The notes: generated by a model from the letters alone, not told the origin. A DNA stretch of 64,000 bases from Eutrophocola sp963925675 (GCA_963925675.1 CAWUSW010000034.1:1-64000); one strand, 5' to 3'; positions 54,503-63,813 are shown, counted from the first letter of the stretch. Numbers and translations are program-made.

Positions 54503-55627
54503 TCATTCCTGATCCCATTGACGTCTGGGCTTACCCCCTGCAGCACGGATTGCATCCATATAAGCCTCAAGGACTTCCCGCGCTGGATATCCTCTGGCTT
54601 CAGCGGCATCTGCCCAGCGTCCTGCAATATTCGGTAATTGTTCAATCCACCGTGTTTTCTCTGCTTCTGACAGCTCGCTAACAATTGCCCCATCAGCTGC
54701 CATAGCGGCCAAGCCATTGTCATAACGTACTGCGAGCTCATCGGCAACTTTGAGACTATATTCTCCGCCAAGTTCCGAGAGTACCTTTTGCACATCATCA
54801 GGCAAGCCACCCCAGGTATCCAGATTAACGGACATTCCACCAGTCAATTGGCCACCGATTCCCACCAGAGTGATATAGGGAGCTACTTCATGAATACGAT
54901 ATGCCGGTGCGCCAGTCATCATAATAAGCACCCCATCTGCGACACCAGTCTGAATTTGAGTGTAATAACTGGTTAGTCCCCCTTCTACAGCAATAGCACC
55001 GGTTCCTTCAAGCCACGCTGAAGTGACGCCTGGCGCAAGAATTTTGCGACCACGTAAATCATCAACCGACTCAACAGGAAAATTTGTCATCAGGTGATAG
55101 GTGTCCAGCACACTACCTCCAAGAAAATGCTGGTTTTGAGTAGTCCAGGCAGCATTCAAGGCCGGCATGGTTTCATGCAGCTCATTCATAACTCGTCGAA
55201 TCAAATGAAAATCATCAGTGGCAAAAGGGGAAAAATACGTGACATTCTGCAAGGGCATTTTTGATAGCTCCCACAATGTACCAACCCAGCCAACATCTGT
55301 TAAACCAATTTCTACCGCTTCCAGTGTGTTTTCAAGTTTATATAAAGAGCCTCCATAAGCTTCGGTCCAGCGAATGTCATAGGGACTCTCTACTTGCTTT
55401 AAACGCATATTTGCTTGGGCTACGACATGACTGTGCATCACACCTACCCAGGGCAATGCCGTGTTATGACTTGAAGCAATAGTCAGACGTATGGTTTCTG
55501 CTTGGCCGAAAAGCGGAAAAAAAAGAAAAGCACACAATAAAAAAGGTGTCAGGACATGAGTCCGGACACCTTTAATATTAAATAGAAACTGCGACCAATT
55601 GGGCATATCTATTCTCGGTTTATGCAT
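54503..55627 (-). CDS. TRAP transporter substrate-binding protein (DctP family)
   Basis: The 374-residue periplasmic protein has a signal peptide (hydrophobic core LTPFLLCAFLFFPLFGQA, cleavage before ETIRL), then TIASSHNTALPWVGVM and the DctP core. The Arg in DLRGRKILAPG is the expected carboxylate-binding arginine. GVADGVLIMMTG and NLDTWGGLPDDVQ are further DctP features. The N-terminus has an alternative ATG at 55606. It precedes the fused permease, from which it is separated by a REP-like cluster. Confidence 0.95.
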   Translation of the reverse strand: MHKPRIDMPNWSQFLFNIKGVRTHVLTPFLLCAFLFFPLFGQAETIRLTIASSHNTALPWVGVMHSHVVAQANMRLKQVESPYDIRWTEAYGGSLYKLENTLEAVEIGLTDVGWVGTLWELSKMPLQNVTYFSPFATDDFHLIRRVMNELHETMPALNAAWTTQNQHFLGGSVLDTYHLMTNFPVESVDDLRGRKILAPGVTSAWLEGTGAIAVEGGLTSYYTQIQTGVADGVLIMMTGAPAYRIHEVAPYITLVGIGGQLTGGMSVNLDTWGGLPDDVQKVLSELGGEYSLKVADELAVRYDNGLAAMAADGAIVSELSEAEKTRWIEQLPNIAGRWADAAEARGYPAREVLEAYMDAIRAAGGKPRRQWDQE

Positions 55628-55633
55628 ATGTAA

Positions 55634-56401
55634 TTAACGCGGTTTCTGAAATATCAGTAATGCCCTGTCCGTGCCTCCTCGCATCCCAGGAGAAAAAACC
55701 ATCGCAGTTCTATCATCATCAGGATTAGCGAGAATATCACTGTCTACGATCAGGTTAAATCCTGCCGCAGAAATCTCATTTACAATTGCTTCTTTGCCAA
55801 TGCGGTGAATAGTGGTTGTGTCACGCCATCCTGAGCCATCTTCAGCCAGATGATCAACAATGACATATTTGCCTCCCGGCTTCAGTGCAGCAAAAATCTT
55901 GCTGTTCATTAGCGCTATGTCTACCTCTACACCCTGCAGGTCATGGTAATAAAGTATGTTGTACACAGCATCCAGATCCGCTGGCAAACTTAAATCACTA
56001 TAATCAACAATATGATATTCAGCATTAGCGCGTGCATCCGCAAAAGCTTGGCCAGCAACACCAACATTACCTTCTCCGAAATCTGCAAGATAAGGCATAT
56101 CATACATCTCCACCTTACCGGCCGGACCGACTGCTTCTACCAGCATTGGCGTGTAGTACTGTCCAAAGGTAGTGATTTCAGCAACATGGTCACCTTCATT
56201 TAAATCAGCAAGGGTCAGTACTTGTGCAGGTAAACGCCCTGTATCTCTTGCAGTAGCCTCAGCATTCCTGACATCAGACTCAACTGCACGTTTGATATGG
56301 GCGGGGGTATTATCAGGGACAGAATAGTCTTGAGCGACAGCTGCATGGCCTGGCAAAGCAATCGTTAGCAACAAACCCAGTGAATAATAAAATGTCCTCA
56401 C
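55634..56401 (-). CDS. Exported class I SAM-methyltransferase-like protein
   Basis: The 255-residue protein has a Sec signal peptide (MRTFYYSLGLLLTIALPGHAAVA) and a methyltransferase-fold domain: LNEGDHVAEITTFGQYYTPML, KVEMYDMPYL, LDAVYNILYYHD, LKPGGKYVIVDHLAEDGSG and DTTTIHRIGKEAIVNEI. The usual SAM-binding GxGxG of motif I is replaced by TTFGQYY. Family members occur as predicted periplasmic proteins in many Proteobacteria, where SAM is not expected. The start is GTG at 56401 with AGGAG 5 bp upstream; an overlapping ATG would stop at once. It ends 7 bp before dctP starts. Confidence 0.88.
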   Translation of the reverse strand: MRTFYYSLGLLLTIALPGHAAVAQDYSVPDNTPAHIKRAVESDVRNAEATARDTGRLPAQVLTLADLNEGDHVAEITTFGQYYTPMLVEAVGPAGKVEMYDMPYLADFGEGNVGVAGQAFADARANAEYHIVDYSDLSLPADLDAVYNILYYHDLQGVEVDIALMNSKIFAALKPGGKYVIVDHLAEDGSGWRDTTTIHRIGKEAIVNEISAAGFNLIVDSDILANPDDDRTAMVFSPGMRGGTDRALLIFQKPR

Positions 56402-56447
56402 ATATGCTCCTTATTACTGCAAATAAATACTGAAAAACAGACCTGCC

Positions 56448-56490
56448 AAAAAATCCTCAGACAAACAATTGTAAACCTGAGGATTTTTTA
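56448..56490 (-). terminator. Rho-independent terminator after htpG
   Basis: AAATCCTCAG (56451-56460) pairs with CTGAGGATTT (56478-56487), flanked by A- and T-runs, giving a 10-bp stem and U-tract on the reverse strand just after the htpG stop. Confidence 0.9.
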
Positions 56491-56514
56491 TGCAACAGTA
56501 CCAGTACTATTTAT

Positions 56515-58446
56515 CTAGTTGCTCAAATCAAGCAGCAATTTGTTTAGTTTCTGAATGTAGCTGGACGGATCATCCAATTGACCACCTTCAGCAAGGCTGG
56601 CCTGATCAAATAGAATGGAAGCTAAATCATTAAAACGATCTTCATCGGCTTCTTTATCCAGCTTACCTATTAATGGATGACCAGTGTTGATTTCAAGGTT
56701 AGGTTTTGATTCAGGCATAGCCTGACCCGCCGCCTCCATGATTTTACGCATCTGTGCACCCATATCATCTTCAGCGATGGATAAACACGCAGGTGATTCA
56801 GTGAGTCGATTGGTAGTGCGCACTTCTGCTACTTTATCACCAAGGGTTGCCTTGATTCTTTCCAGCAAGGGCGCCGCATTTTTGTCCTGCTCTTCCTGCT
56901 GTTTTTTGTCTTCGTCACTATCCAGCTCACCAAGATCAAGTTCACCTCTTGTCACATCCTGAAAGTGCTTGCCACCAAATTCCATCAGATGACTGATGAA
57001 CCACTCGTCAACGCGATCAGTTAGCAGCAATACTTCAATGCCTTTTTTCCTGAACACTTCCAGATGCGGACTATTCTTTACAGTATTGAATGATTCACCC
57101 GATACATAATAAATTTTCGTCTGACCTTCCTGCATTCTGCTGACGTAATCTTCCAATGACTGGTCTTGAGTCGCTTGCCCGGTATGGGTGGTAGAAAATA
57201 AAAGTAATTTAGCAATTTTTTCTTTATTGACACTATCTTCAGCTGGGCCTTCTTTCAATACCTGGCCAAATTCATCCCAGAATTTCTGGTAGCCTTCCTT
57301 GTTTTTCTTTTTGAGTTTTGCCAGCATATCCAGAACACGTTTGGATAATGCGCTCTTCATCGAATCAATTGCAGGATCTTTCTGCAATATCTCACGACTG
57401 ACGTTCAGTGAAATATCATTGGAATCCACCACACCTTTAACAAAGCGTAGATACATCGGAAGAAATTGCTCAGCATCATCCATGATAAAAACACGCTGCA
57501 CATACAATTTTAAGCCGCGAGCCGCATCTCTATTCCACATATCAAACGCTGCCCTGGTCGGCAAATACAGGAGACTGGTGTACTCAAGTTTGCCTTCTAC
57601 CTTGTTGTGGCTCCAATCCAGCGGATCTTCGAAATCATGGCTGATGTGTTTGTAAAACTCTTTGTATTCTTCATCGTTGAGCTCATTACGTGGACGAGTC
57701 CATAAAGCCCGCGCACTATTAGCTGCTTCATATTCCGGCACTTTCTTTTTAGCTTTTTTGCCGTCTTCCTTTTCTTCTACATCATCAACACCATGATTTT
57801 CTTTCAGCATCATGACCGGGATCGAAATATGATCCGCGTATTTTCTAACGATACCTCGAAGTCGAAAGCCTTCGGCAAACTCTTTCTCTTCTTTCTTTAA
57901 ATGCAGGACAATGGTAGTGCCTCTATCGGTTTTATCAAGCGCTTCCACATTGAAGTCAGACTCACCAGATGATTCCCATTTAACGCCTTTCGTTGCTGGC
58001 TCTCCGGCTTTACGGCTAAATACCTCAACACGGTCAGCCACAATAAAAGCAGAATAAAAACCAACACCAAATTTACCAATAAGGTTTGAATCTTTCTTCT
58101 CATCGCCAGTTAGTGATTCCAGAAACTGCGCAGTGCCGGATTTCGCAATTGTGCCCAGATGTTCAACAATCTCATCACGTGTCATGCCTATGCCATTGTC
58201 AGAGATACTAATGGTCTTTTTCTTGGCATCGAAATCTACCGTTATTTTTAAATCTGAATCTTCTTCAAGTAATTCCGGTTTAGCCAATGCCGCAAATCGG
58301 AGTTTATCTGCAGCATCAGATGCGTTGGAAATAAGCTCACGAAGAAAAATTTCTTTATTGCTGTATAGGGAGTGAATCATCAAATGAAGCAATTGTTTTG
58401 CTTCGGTCTGAAAACCCAGCGTTTCTTTTTTAGCTTCTGCACCCAT
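56515..58446 (-). CDS. htpG: Hsp90 chaperone HtpG
   Basis: The 643-residue protein is bacterial Hsp90. The GHKL ATPase domain has LFLRELISNASDAADKLR-type (EIFLRELISNASDA), ISDNGIGMTRDEI, GTIAKSGTAQFLE and GKFGVGFYSAFIVAD. The middle domain begins near ARALWTRPRNELND, and GVVDSNDISLNVSREILQ is conserved. The length is normal. A sigma-32-type promoter at 58489-58515 and a terminator after it mark a single-gene heat-shock transcript. Confidence 0.98.
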   Translation of the reverse strand: MGAEAKKETLGFQTEAKQLLHLMIHSLYSNKEIFLRELISNASDAADKLRFAALAKPELLEEDSDLKITVDFDAKKKTISISDNGIGMTRDEIVEHLGTIAKSGTAQFLESLTGDEKKDSNLIGKFGVGFYSAFIVADRVEVFSRKAGEPATKGVKWESSGESDFNVEALDKTDRGTTIVLHLKKEEKEFAEGFRLRGIVRKYADHISIPVMMLKENHGVDDVEEKEDGKKAKKKVPEYEAANSARALWTRPRNELNDEEYKEFYKHISHDFEDPLDWSHNKVEGKLEYTSLLYLPTRAAFDMWNRDAARGLKLYVQRVFIMDDAEQFLPMYLRFVKGVVDSNDISLNVSREILQKDPAIDSMKSALSKRVLDMLAKLKKKNKEGYQKFWDEFGQVLKEGPAEDSVNKEKIAKLLLFSTTHTGQATQDQSLEDYVSRMQEGQTKIYYVSGESFNTVKNSPHLEVFRKKGIEVLLLTDRVDEWFISHLMEFGGKHFQDVTRGELDLGELDSDEDKKQQEEQDKNAAPLLERIKATLGDKVAEVRTTNRLTESPACLSIAEDDMGAQMRKIMEAAGQAMPESKPNLEINTGHPLIGKLDKEADEDRFNDLASILFDQASLAEGGQLDDPSSYIQKLNKLLLDLSN

Positions 58447-58488
58447 GTCTTTTACGACTCCACAATGTTTTTATAGATAAGCACCAAA

Positions 58489-58515
58489 GATATGGGCAAT
58501 TCCTGTAATTTCAAG
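58489..58515 (-). promoter_or_regulatory. Sigma-32 (heat-shock) promoter for htpG
   Basis: Reverse strand CTTGAA (58515-58510), a 13-bp spacer, then CCCATATC (58496-58489), about 45 bp before the htpG ATG. Same geometry as the hsp20 promoter at 16965-16995. Confidence 0.85.
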
Positions 58516-58517
58516 GC

Positions 58518-58543
58518 AAAAAAAAACGCATCTTTTGATGCGC
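58518..58543 (-). terminator. Rho-independent terminator of the TonB/TPR operon
   Basis: Reverse strand CGCATC, loop AAAA, GATGCG (58542-58527), followed by nine T (58526-58518). It lies immediately upstream of the htpG promoter. Confidence 0.9.
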
Positions 58544-58588
58544 TTTTCAACCTATACAACTATTTTCTTATTATTGTAATTTACAACA

Positions 58589-59971
58589 CTACCTGAAATA
58601 TTCTGCAAGTTCTCGACGTTGACGCTGGATAGTGTCATAGCGTTCTTTTTCACGAGTTAATACTGTAATCCAGGTATCAGCAGTTTCTTCACTGCGCTCG
58701 TCTGTTCGAGCAGATCGCGCTGCTTCTATGCCTTCAGCATAACGATTGAGTTCCATTAATGAACGTGCCAAAGAAAGATAAACCTGATCAGGACGATCCA
58801 GATCACCTTTGTCTAATGCCATCTCAAAAGACTCTACAGACTTCTCAAATTCCTGCATGGTGGAGTAAATTCTGCCCAGACGAGCATAGTTTTCACCATC
58901 TTCAGTCATTACCGCGGCTCTTGCCAGTGGCTCTGCAGCCTTTTCGTCTTCCCTAGCAATCTGGTAGCAGGTTGATAAAAAGGAGAGGTTCCCGGCATCT
59001 TCTTCAATAATGCCATCTGACATGCCTTTTTCCATAATACGGGCACAACCATAAGGATAATCACTATTGTAGAGCTGAGCAGCCAGATTCACGAGTTGGG
59101 CTTCAGAATCAAGATGGCCCAGGGCATTGGTCACATAATAAGACTGTCCCTGTTCCGCAAAGCGTTCGATTTGACCAAGAACAGCCGGCATTAGTGTCCA
59201 GTCATTCTGCTCGTTATACAAAACCACTGATTCCCTAAGAATCTGGTAGGCGCTGACATAATCTTCTACATTGAAATAGAGCGCTCGTAACAGGTCGTAA
59301 GTATTTTTGGAAATGTCTTCATTCTTGGATCGAAGAATTTCCATATTACGCAGAATATTAGGAATGGCTTCATTATATTCTTCAAGCTGATAATAAGCCG
59401 TACCAATGCGAAAATAGACATCCTCATTAGGTTCGAAGGCTATTTCGTTATACTTCCCAAAATTTTCTATCGCCTCACGAAACTGTTCCTGCACATAATG
59501 CAGTGAACCCAGATAAAAAAGAGTTTGCTCCAGCTGTTCCTGAGTCATATTAGGCAGAACCAGCATCTCCTGATAGGCGCCTATAGCCTCATCATAGCGT
59601 TCCTGAATCTGGTAAAGATTTGCATAAAACTGCCACATGACAAATTTTTCCCTGTCATTAAGGCGGTCTCTGTCATAGTCCTCTTTTACCTCCCCAAGAA
59701 CCTCCAGGGCTTCATTAAACAGCTCCATATCACGAAGTTCCATTACTTCGTTGATACGGGTAACCATACGCCGACCCAGTGTTTGTGAGGATCTGGCTTC
59801 CGGTGGCGCCCTGCGCCCTTCATCATCTTCTGCGGCTTGTACCTGTCCACCTTTAATGATTCCAGTAAACCCTGATTCCACAACCATAGGTACTGACATC
59901 ACAGTCACAATCAAAAATGCAAAACCTGATAGTTTTAGCAGAACCTGTGAAATAATTTTATGTCTCATCAT
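58589..59971 (-). CDS. TPR-repeat protein of the TonB2-type cluster
   Basis: The 460-residue protein has an N-terminal signal or anchor (LLKLSGFAFLIVTVMSVPMVV) and is otherwise helical tetratricopeptide repeats, recognisable at LEQTLFYLGSLHYVQEQFREAI, VYFRIGTAYYQLEEYNEAIPN and ENYARLGRIYSTMQEFEKSVES. A TPR gene following TonB2 is standard in Vibrio and marine gammaproteobacterial Ttp clusters. It probably lies in the periplasm and assists TonB-dependent uptake; that role is inferred from synteny. It starts 8 bp after tonB. Confidence 0.9.
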   Translation of the reverse strand: MMRHKIISQVLLKLSGFAFLIVTVMSVPMVVESGFTGIIKGGQVQAAEDDEGRRAPPEARSSQTLGRRMVTRINEVMELRDMELFNEALEVLGEVKEDYDRDRLNDREKFVMWQFYANLYQIQERYDEAIGAYQEMLVLPNMTQEQLEQTLFYLGSLHYVQEQFREAIENFGKYNEIAFEPNEDVYFRIGTAYYQLEEYNEAIPNILRNMEILRSKNEDISKNTYDLLRALYFNVEDYVSAYQILRESVVLYNEQNDWTLMPAVLGQIERFAEQGQSYYVTNALGHLDSEAQLVNLAAQLYNSDYPYGCARIMEKGMSDGIIEEDAGNLSFLSTCYQIAREDEKAAEPLARAAVMTEDGENYARLGRIYSTMQEFEKSVESFEMALDKGDLDRPDQVYLSLARSLMELNRYAEGIEAARSARTDERSEETADTWITVLTREKERYDTIQRQRRELAEYFR

Positions 59972-59979
59972 TCTTATTC

Positions 59980-60597
59980 CTACTCCGCAGCCAGGTTATA
60001 TCGGAAAAGATACCTGACACCTGGTACCTGTACAGCTTCACCATCCGATACACGTGCATTGAATTTGAAACGCGAAACTGCACGACGTGAAGCAGAATCA
60101 AAAATATTCTGGGGATCAGCATCGACAACTTCAATGGAATCAGGATCAACAGTGCCCTGAGCTGTTACGGTAAATGACACCAGACACCAACCTTCAATCC
60201 CTCTGGACGCTGCACGCTGAGGATACTGCGGCTCAATTGTCACAATAGGCAACATTTCAGAGTCACTTGCAGAAATGGAGGCATTGTTGTCAAGGCCGCC
60301 CATATCTACTTCTACACGTGAAATATTAAGACCTTCACCTGTTGGTGCATCCAGTGAAATATCTGGCTCTGGCAGGTCCGGAATTTCTTCAGGTACATCA
60401 GGCTCTTCAGGTTTTGGTTCCTGACGCTGAACTTCCAGCTCAATATCAGGCATGGTGATGTCTGCAATTTTACGTCCTTCGCCTTTTTCAGGTTCTGTAG
60501 CATCCATCGAAATCAGAAATTGCATCAAAAAGAACAATAAAAATGTAACAGCGGAGGCAAAAACAATCGCGAATCCAATGTTGAATAATCTGATCAT
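59980..60597 (-). CDS. TonB (TonB2-type) energy transducer
   Basis: The 205-residue protein has one N-terminal membrane segment (about 5-27), a short Pro/Glu-rich periplasmic spacer (EPKPEEPDVPEEIPDLPEP) and a TonB C-terminal domain with IEPQYPQRAASRGIEGWCLVSF and SRRAVSRFKFN. The spacer is short, as in Vibrio TonB2. It couples proton-motive force from ExbB/ExbD to outer-membrane receptors. It is 3 bp from exbD. Confidence 0.95.
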   Translation of the reverse strand: MIRLFNIGFAIVFASAVTFLLFFLMQFLISMDATEPEKGEGRKIADITMPDIELEVQRQEPKPEEPDVPEEIPDLPEPDISLDAPTGEGLNISRVEVDMGGLDNNASISASDSEMLPIVTIEPQYPQRAASRGIEGWCLVSFTVTAQGTVDPDSIEVVDADPQNIFDSASRRAVSRFKFNARVSDGEAVQVPGVRYLFRYNLAAE

Positions 60598-60600
60598 AAT

Positions 60601-61005
60601 TTATTCCTCTGCAGCAATCTGAGTACAACTCGATTGTGCTTCTCTTGCGGCATTCATAATCATTAAGACGAATTCATTGGGCGCATTCTGGTCAGCCTGA
60701 ATAACAACACAGGCGTTAGGCGTTTCTGCCAAACGTTGCTCAAGTCTTAGTCGCAAATTACGTGGCGGAATGATATCCCCATCCATCCACATCTCACCTA
60801 TTGGGGATATCGCCATCAGTATTGGTTCACCTAGTGTAGGTTCAACTGTAGAGGCTTCAGGATAATCAACTTCATACCCTGCTTCCTTTACAAATACAGA
60901 GGTCACGATGAAGAAAATAAGCAGGATAAACACCACATCAAGCATTGGTGTCAGGTCTATTTCACCTGCTTGTTCATCTTCCTTCTCTCTCGCAAAACTT
61001 TTCAT
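60601..61005 (-). CDS. exbD: ExbD-type proton channel subunit
   Basis: The 134-residue protein has an N-terminal membrane helix with the essential aspartate context DLTPMLDVVFILLIFFIV (Asp at the helix start), followed by a periplasmic domain (VVIQADQNAPNEFVLMIMNAA). Length and motif fit ExbD. It lies 45 bp after the exbB gene and 3 bp before tonB. Confidence 0.96.
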   Translation of the reverse strand: MKSFAREKEDEQAGEIDLTPMLDVVFILLIFFIVTSVFVKEAGYEVDYPEASTVEPTLGEPILMAISPIGEMWMDGDIIPPRNLRLRLEQRLAETPNACVVIQADQNAPNEFVLMIMNAAREAQSSCTQIAAEE

Positions 61006-61050
61006 ATTAATTCCTGTTTAAATTTCAGATGAGCACATGGGCTCAAATGA

Positions 61051-61584
61051 TCAGGCATGCTGGATTTCCAAGTGATCTTCCAGCAATCGCAGCTCACGGT
61101 TAGTCCTGACTTTTAAAATGTTGCTGGCAAAAATACCAGATAAGGCACCGACCATTCCCGCCATAGTGGGAATGGTTGCCCTGGCAACACCGCCAGACAT
61201 CTGTTTAGCGTCTCCGCCACCCGTTACTGCCATTACATAGAACACTTCAATCATGCCCGTCACAGTGCCTAGCAGTCCAAATAAAGGACACACAACAACC
61301 AACACTTCAATCAACGGAATAGTAGACCGAAGATCAAGTGTCACACGTGAGACTAATTCCTGCCGGATGGCATGAGCATTCCAGGATTTCTTATCAATCC
61401 TGGCTTCCCATTCTGATAAAGCAGCTACCACATTTGATTTGTGGATAGTTCTCAGAAACCAGAAGCGCTCAATCATCAGACTCCATTTTACAAACAGTAA
61501 AATGGCAATGAAATTAAGAACGGGACCACCTCTCTCCATAAAGACATCGATGGTCTCCCAGCTTTCACTCAATGCTTCAAACAT
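61051..61584 (-). CDS. exbB: ExbB-type MotA/TolQ/ExbB proton channel subunit
   Basis: The 177-residue protein has three membrane segments and the MotA/TolQ/ExbB core VVCPLFGLLGTVTGMIEVFYVMA and ATIPTMAGMVGALSGIFASNIL. It is a short ExbB2-like form, distinct from the longer TtpC-like protein encoded just upstream. The two together with ExbD are expected to form a channel complex, as shown for the Vibrio TonB2 system. Confidence 0.94.
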   Translation of the reverse strand: MFEALSESWETIDVFMERGGPVLNFIAILLFVKWSLMIERFWFLRTIHKSNVVAALSEWEARIDKKSWNAHAIRQELVSRVTLDLRSTIPLIEVLVVVCPLFGLLGTVTGMIEVFYVMAVTGGGDAKQMSGGVARATIPTMAGMVGALSGIFASNILKVRTNRELRLLEDHLEIQHA

Positions 61585-61620
61585 AAGCTTTTCTCCAGCT
61601 TTTATAATTGCTTTATTAGC

Positions 61621-63012
61621 TTAAGCAGCTTTTGAGTTGGCTTCTGAACGACGTGCAATGATACCTGTTGCCTGTTCCTCAAGAATCTGAATTACACCGT
61701 CACTGCGAGACTTCACAATGGTGTGGAACACGATAGTTGGAATTGCAACTACGATACCCAGTACAGTTGTTACCAGTGCACCAGAAATACCACCAGCCAT
61801 AATCTGCGGATCACCAGTACCAAACAGGGTGATTGCCTGGAACACAGTAATCATACCGGTCACCGTACCTAGCAGTCCGCCCAGAGGGGCTACAGTAGCA
61901 ATAATCTTGAGTAGAGTAAGGAATCTTTCCAGTGGCGGTGTCTCCAGTAGAATTGCTTCCCCAAGTTTCAGTTCAAGGGTTTCAATGTCCATATTTGCAG
62001 CTGCCTGATAAACCATTAATACACGGCCAAGAGGATTGTTTTTATTTGGACGATCAGCATTTTTCAGCTGACGTTTTACTTTGGCACTAACAATAGACAA
62101 GGTGATCATTCTTTCAACTGCCAGCAAGGCAGCGAACAAACCAACAAAAATGATGATCTGACCAATTGTTCTACCCTGCTCCCAATATCTTTCCTGGAAT
62201 GAAGGTGAACTGATCAATGCTGCCAGATAAGAACCGCCTACGGCTCCAGTCGGGTCAATACCAACCATGGTGAAACCACCGGCAGCACTCTGGATGTTAG
62301 CGGCTGTATCAGTGTATCTGGCCGGCTGGCTAGGTAAAATGCTTAAACGCTTGGTGTTGGCATCATATTCAACATACTGACCATCGGACACTATCTGGTA
62401 TGAACCAATACGGACAACTTCCTGCTGGCCCTGAGTACCATCTGGTTGTGCCACTGACGTGGTAAAACTAGTGACATTGGCAGATTCAGTCATTTCCTGC
62501 AGCAGGTAAAACCATAATCTTTCCAATTGCTCAATGCTTGGCAGTTGTGATTCATCACCCATAATACCGGCAAGATCTGTCAGGAAGTCTCCACGACCAG
62601 GAAACTGGGCAGAAATCAGGGATCCTTCAAACTGGCTGCGGGTATCACCAACAACACCGGCAACAGTACCAAACAGCTCATCCAGATCACCCAGACGTTC
62701 CTGTAATGTTTCAAAACGCTGAGCTTTAATAATTTCATTATTGTTATAGGTGTTTTCCAGGTCGACACTGATACGTTCTTCAGTTTCACGTCGCTCAACC
62801 ATTTCGTTAAGCAGTGCCTGACGCTGGTTCACATTAGACTGGAATGTAGACTGACGCTGACGATGCTCTTCAGTTTCGTTCAGTCTTGCCTGCTCAACCA
62901 TGTTCAACAAGTCAGTCAGATTAGCTGCCTGCTGCTGGCCGAGGGATACTGATGCAGAAAGACATAATAATGTCGTAGTAAAAATCGTAGTAAAAATCTT
63001 TGCAAGTTTCAT
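61621..63012 (-). CDS. ttpC: TtpC-like MotA/TolQ/ExbB protein with periplasmic N-terminal extension
   Basis: The 463-residue protein has a signal-like start (MKLAKIFTTIFTTTLLCLSASVSLG), about 240 residues of periplasmic domain with a coiled coil (NMVEQARLNETEEHRQRQSTF), then three membrane segments and the MotA/TolQ/ExbB core ATVAPLGGLLGTVTGMITVFQ and ALVTTVLGIVVAIPTIVFHT. This architecture is TtpC, the extra component required by the Vibrio TonB2 complex. It follows the DUF3450 gene by 6 bp. Confidence 0.92.
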   Translation of the reverse strand: MKLAKIFTTIFTTTLLCLSASVSLGQQQAANLTDLLNMVEQARLNETEEHRQRQSTFQSNVNQRQALLNEMVERRETEERISVDLENTYNNNEIIKAQRFETLQERLGDLDELFGTVAGVVGDTRSQFEGSLISAQFPGRGDFLTDLAGIMGDESQLPSIEQLERLWFYLLQEMTESANVTSFTTSVAQPDGTQGQQEVVRIGSYQIVSDGQYVEYDANTKRLSILPSQPARYTDTAANIQSAAGGFTMVGIDPTGAVGGSYLAALISSPSFQERYWEQGRTIGQIIIFVGLFAALLAVERMITLSIVSAKVKRQLKNADRPNKNNPLGRVLMVYQAAANMDIETLELKLGEAILLETPPLERFLTLLKIIATVAPLGGLLGTVTGMITVFQAITLFGTGDPQIMAGGISGALVTTVLGIVVAIPTIVFHTIVKSRSDGVIQILEEQATGIIARRSEANSKAA

Positions 63013-63018
63013 CGTTGC

Positions 63019-63813
63019 TTACTCCGGCGCTGGAATAGGTAATTCAAGAATTTCCAGAGTGGCCAGATTTTGGGCCATCCTGATAGCGTTGGCGACAGGG
63101 CGACGATAATCGTCTTCCAGTGTTACCCACTGGTTTGACGTCTTGTCCCATACACCTGTCTGAGTCTGGTCACTTGTCTGGTACAACAGCGCAATTCGAC
63201 CAACTCGAAGAATATCAACGTCACGCTCAGTGCCGCCAACTTCCAATGAGTCTGTATAGTGCTGCATTACCCTTCCGTAATTGATTTCCTGCTGATAAGC
63301 AGCAAGTACCAAACGGAATTTCTCAGCAACATTGACGCTCGAATCATCAAAAGTATTGCGAATCAGTGCCAGCCTGGCATTTCTTTCATCAAGTTGAAAA
63401 GGCAGGTCGAGAGAGACAAACTGCTCCAGTGCAACCATCATTCTTTCCATCAAGGGTGGAACCTGTCTTTGCAAGGCTGCGGCATCTTCAATTGAGCGAT
63501 CATATTGCGCAATTGTCCGTTCCTGCTCGGCAATAGTTCTGCGATAACTTGCGTTATACACTTCCAAGCCGTCGACTATTTTCGCCACTTCCCCATATTC
63601 CTGCACAAGTTCATCTGCAGCATCAGAGAGTTGATTAATCTGGCGTTGTGCTTGAGCGGCAGTAGCAATTGCTTCACCCGCCATGGCATTCGCCCTGTCG
63701 ATAATACTCGTATCTATTACTGTGTCTTGAGCAGACGCAGTCCCGAAACCCAGTAACATGGGTATCATTAATAAAGGAACAAGAATCCTTTGCTTGAAAC
63801 GATGGTAGTTCAT
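63019..63813 (-). CDS. DUF3450 periplasmic protein of the TonB2-type cluster
   Basis: From the ATG at 63813 this is a 264-residue protein with a signal peptide (hydrophobic LVPLLMIPMLLGFGTASAQ) and a long helical/coiled-coil region (QRQINQLSDAADELVQEYG, RRTIAEQERTIAQYDRSI), the DUF3450 family. A GTG at 63825 gives four more residues, but GGGA spaced 6 bp before the ATG favours the shorter start. DUF3450 proteins regularly precede TtpC; their function is unknown. First gene of the operon. Confidence 0.9.
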   Translation of the reverse strand: MNYHRFKQRILVPLLMIPMLLGFGTASAQDTVIDTSIIDRANAMAGEAIATAAQAQRQINQLSDAADELVQEYGEVAKIVDGLEVYNASYRRTIAEQERTIAQYDRSIEDAAALQRQVPPLMERMMVALEQFVSLDLPFQLDERNARLALIRNTFDDSSVNVAEKFRLVLAAYQQEINYGRVMQHYTDSLEVGGTERDVDILRVGRIALLYQTSDQTQTGVWDKTSNQWVTLEDDYRRPVANAIRMAQNLATLEILELPIPAPE

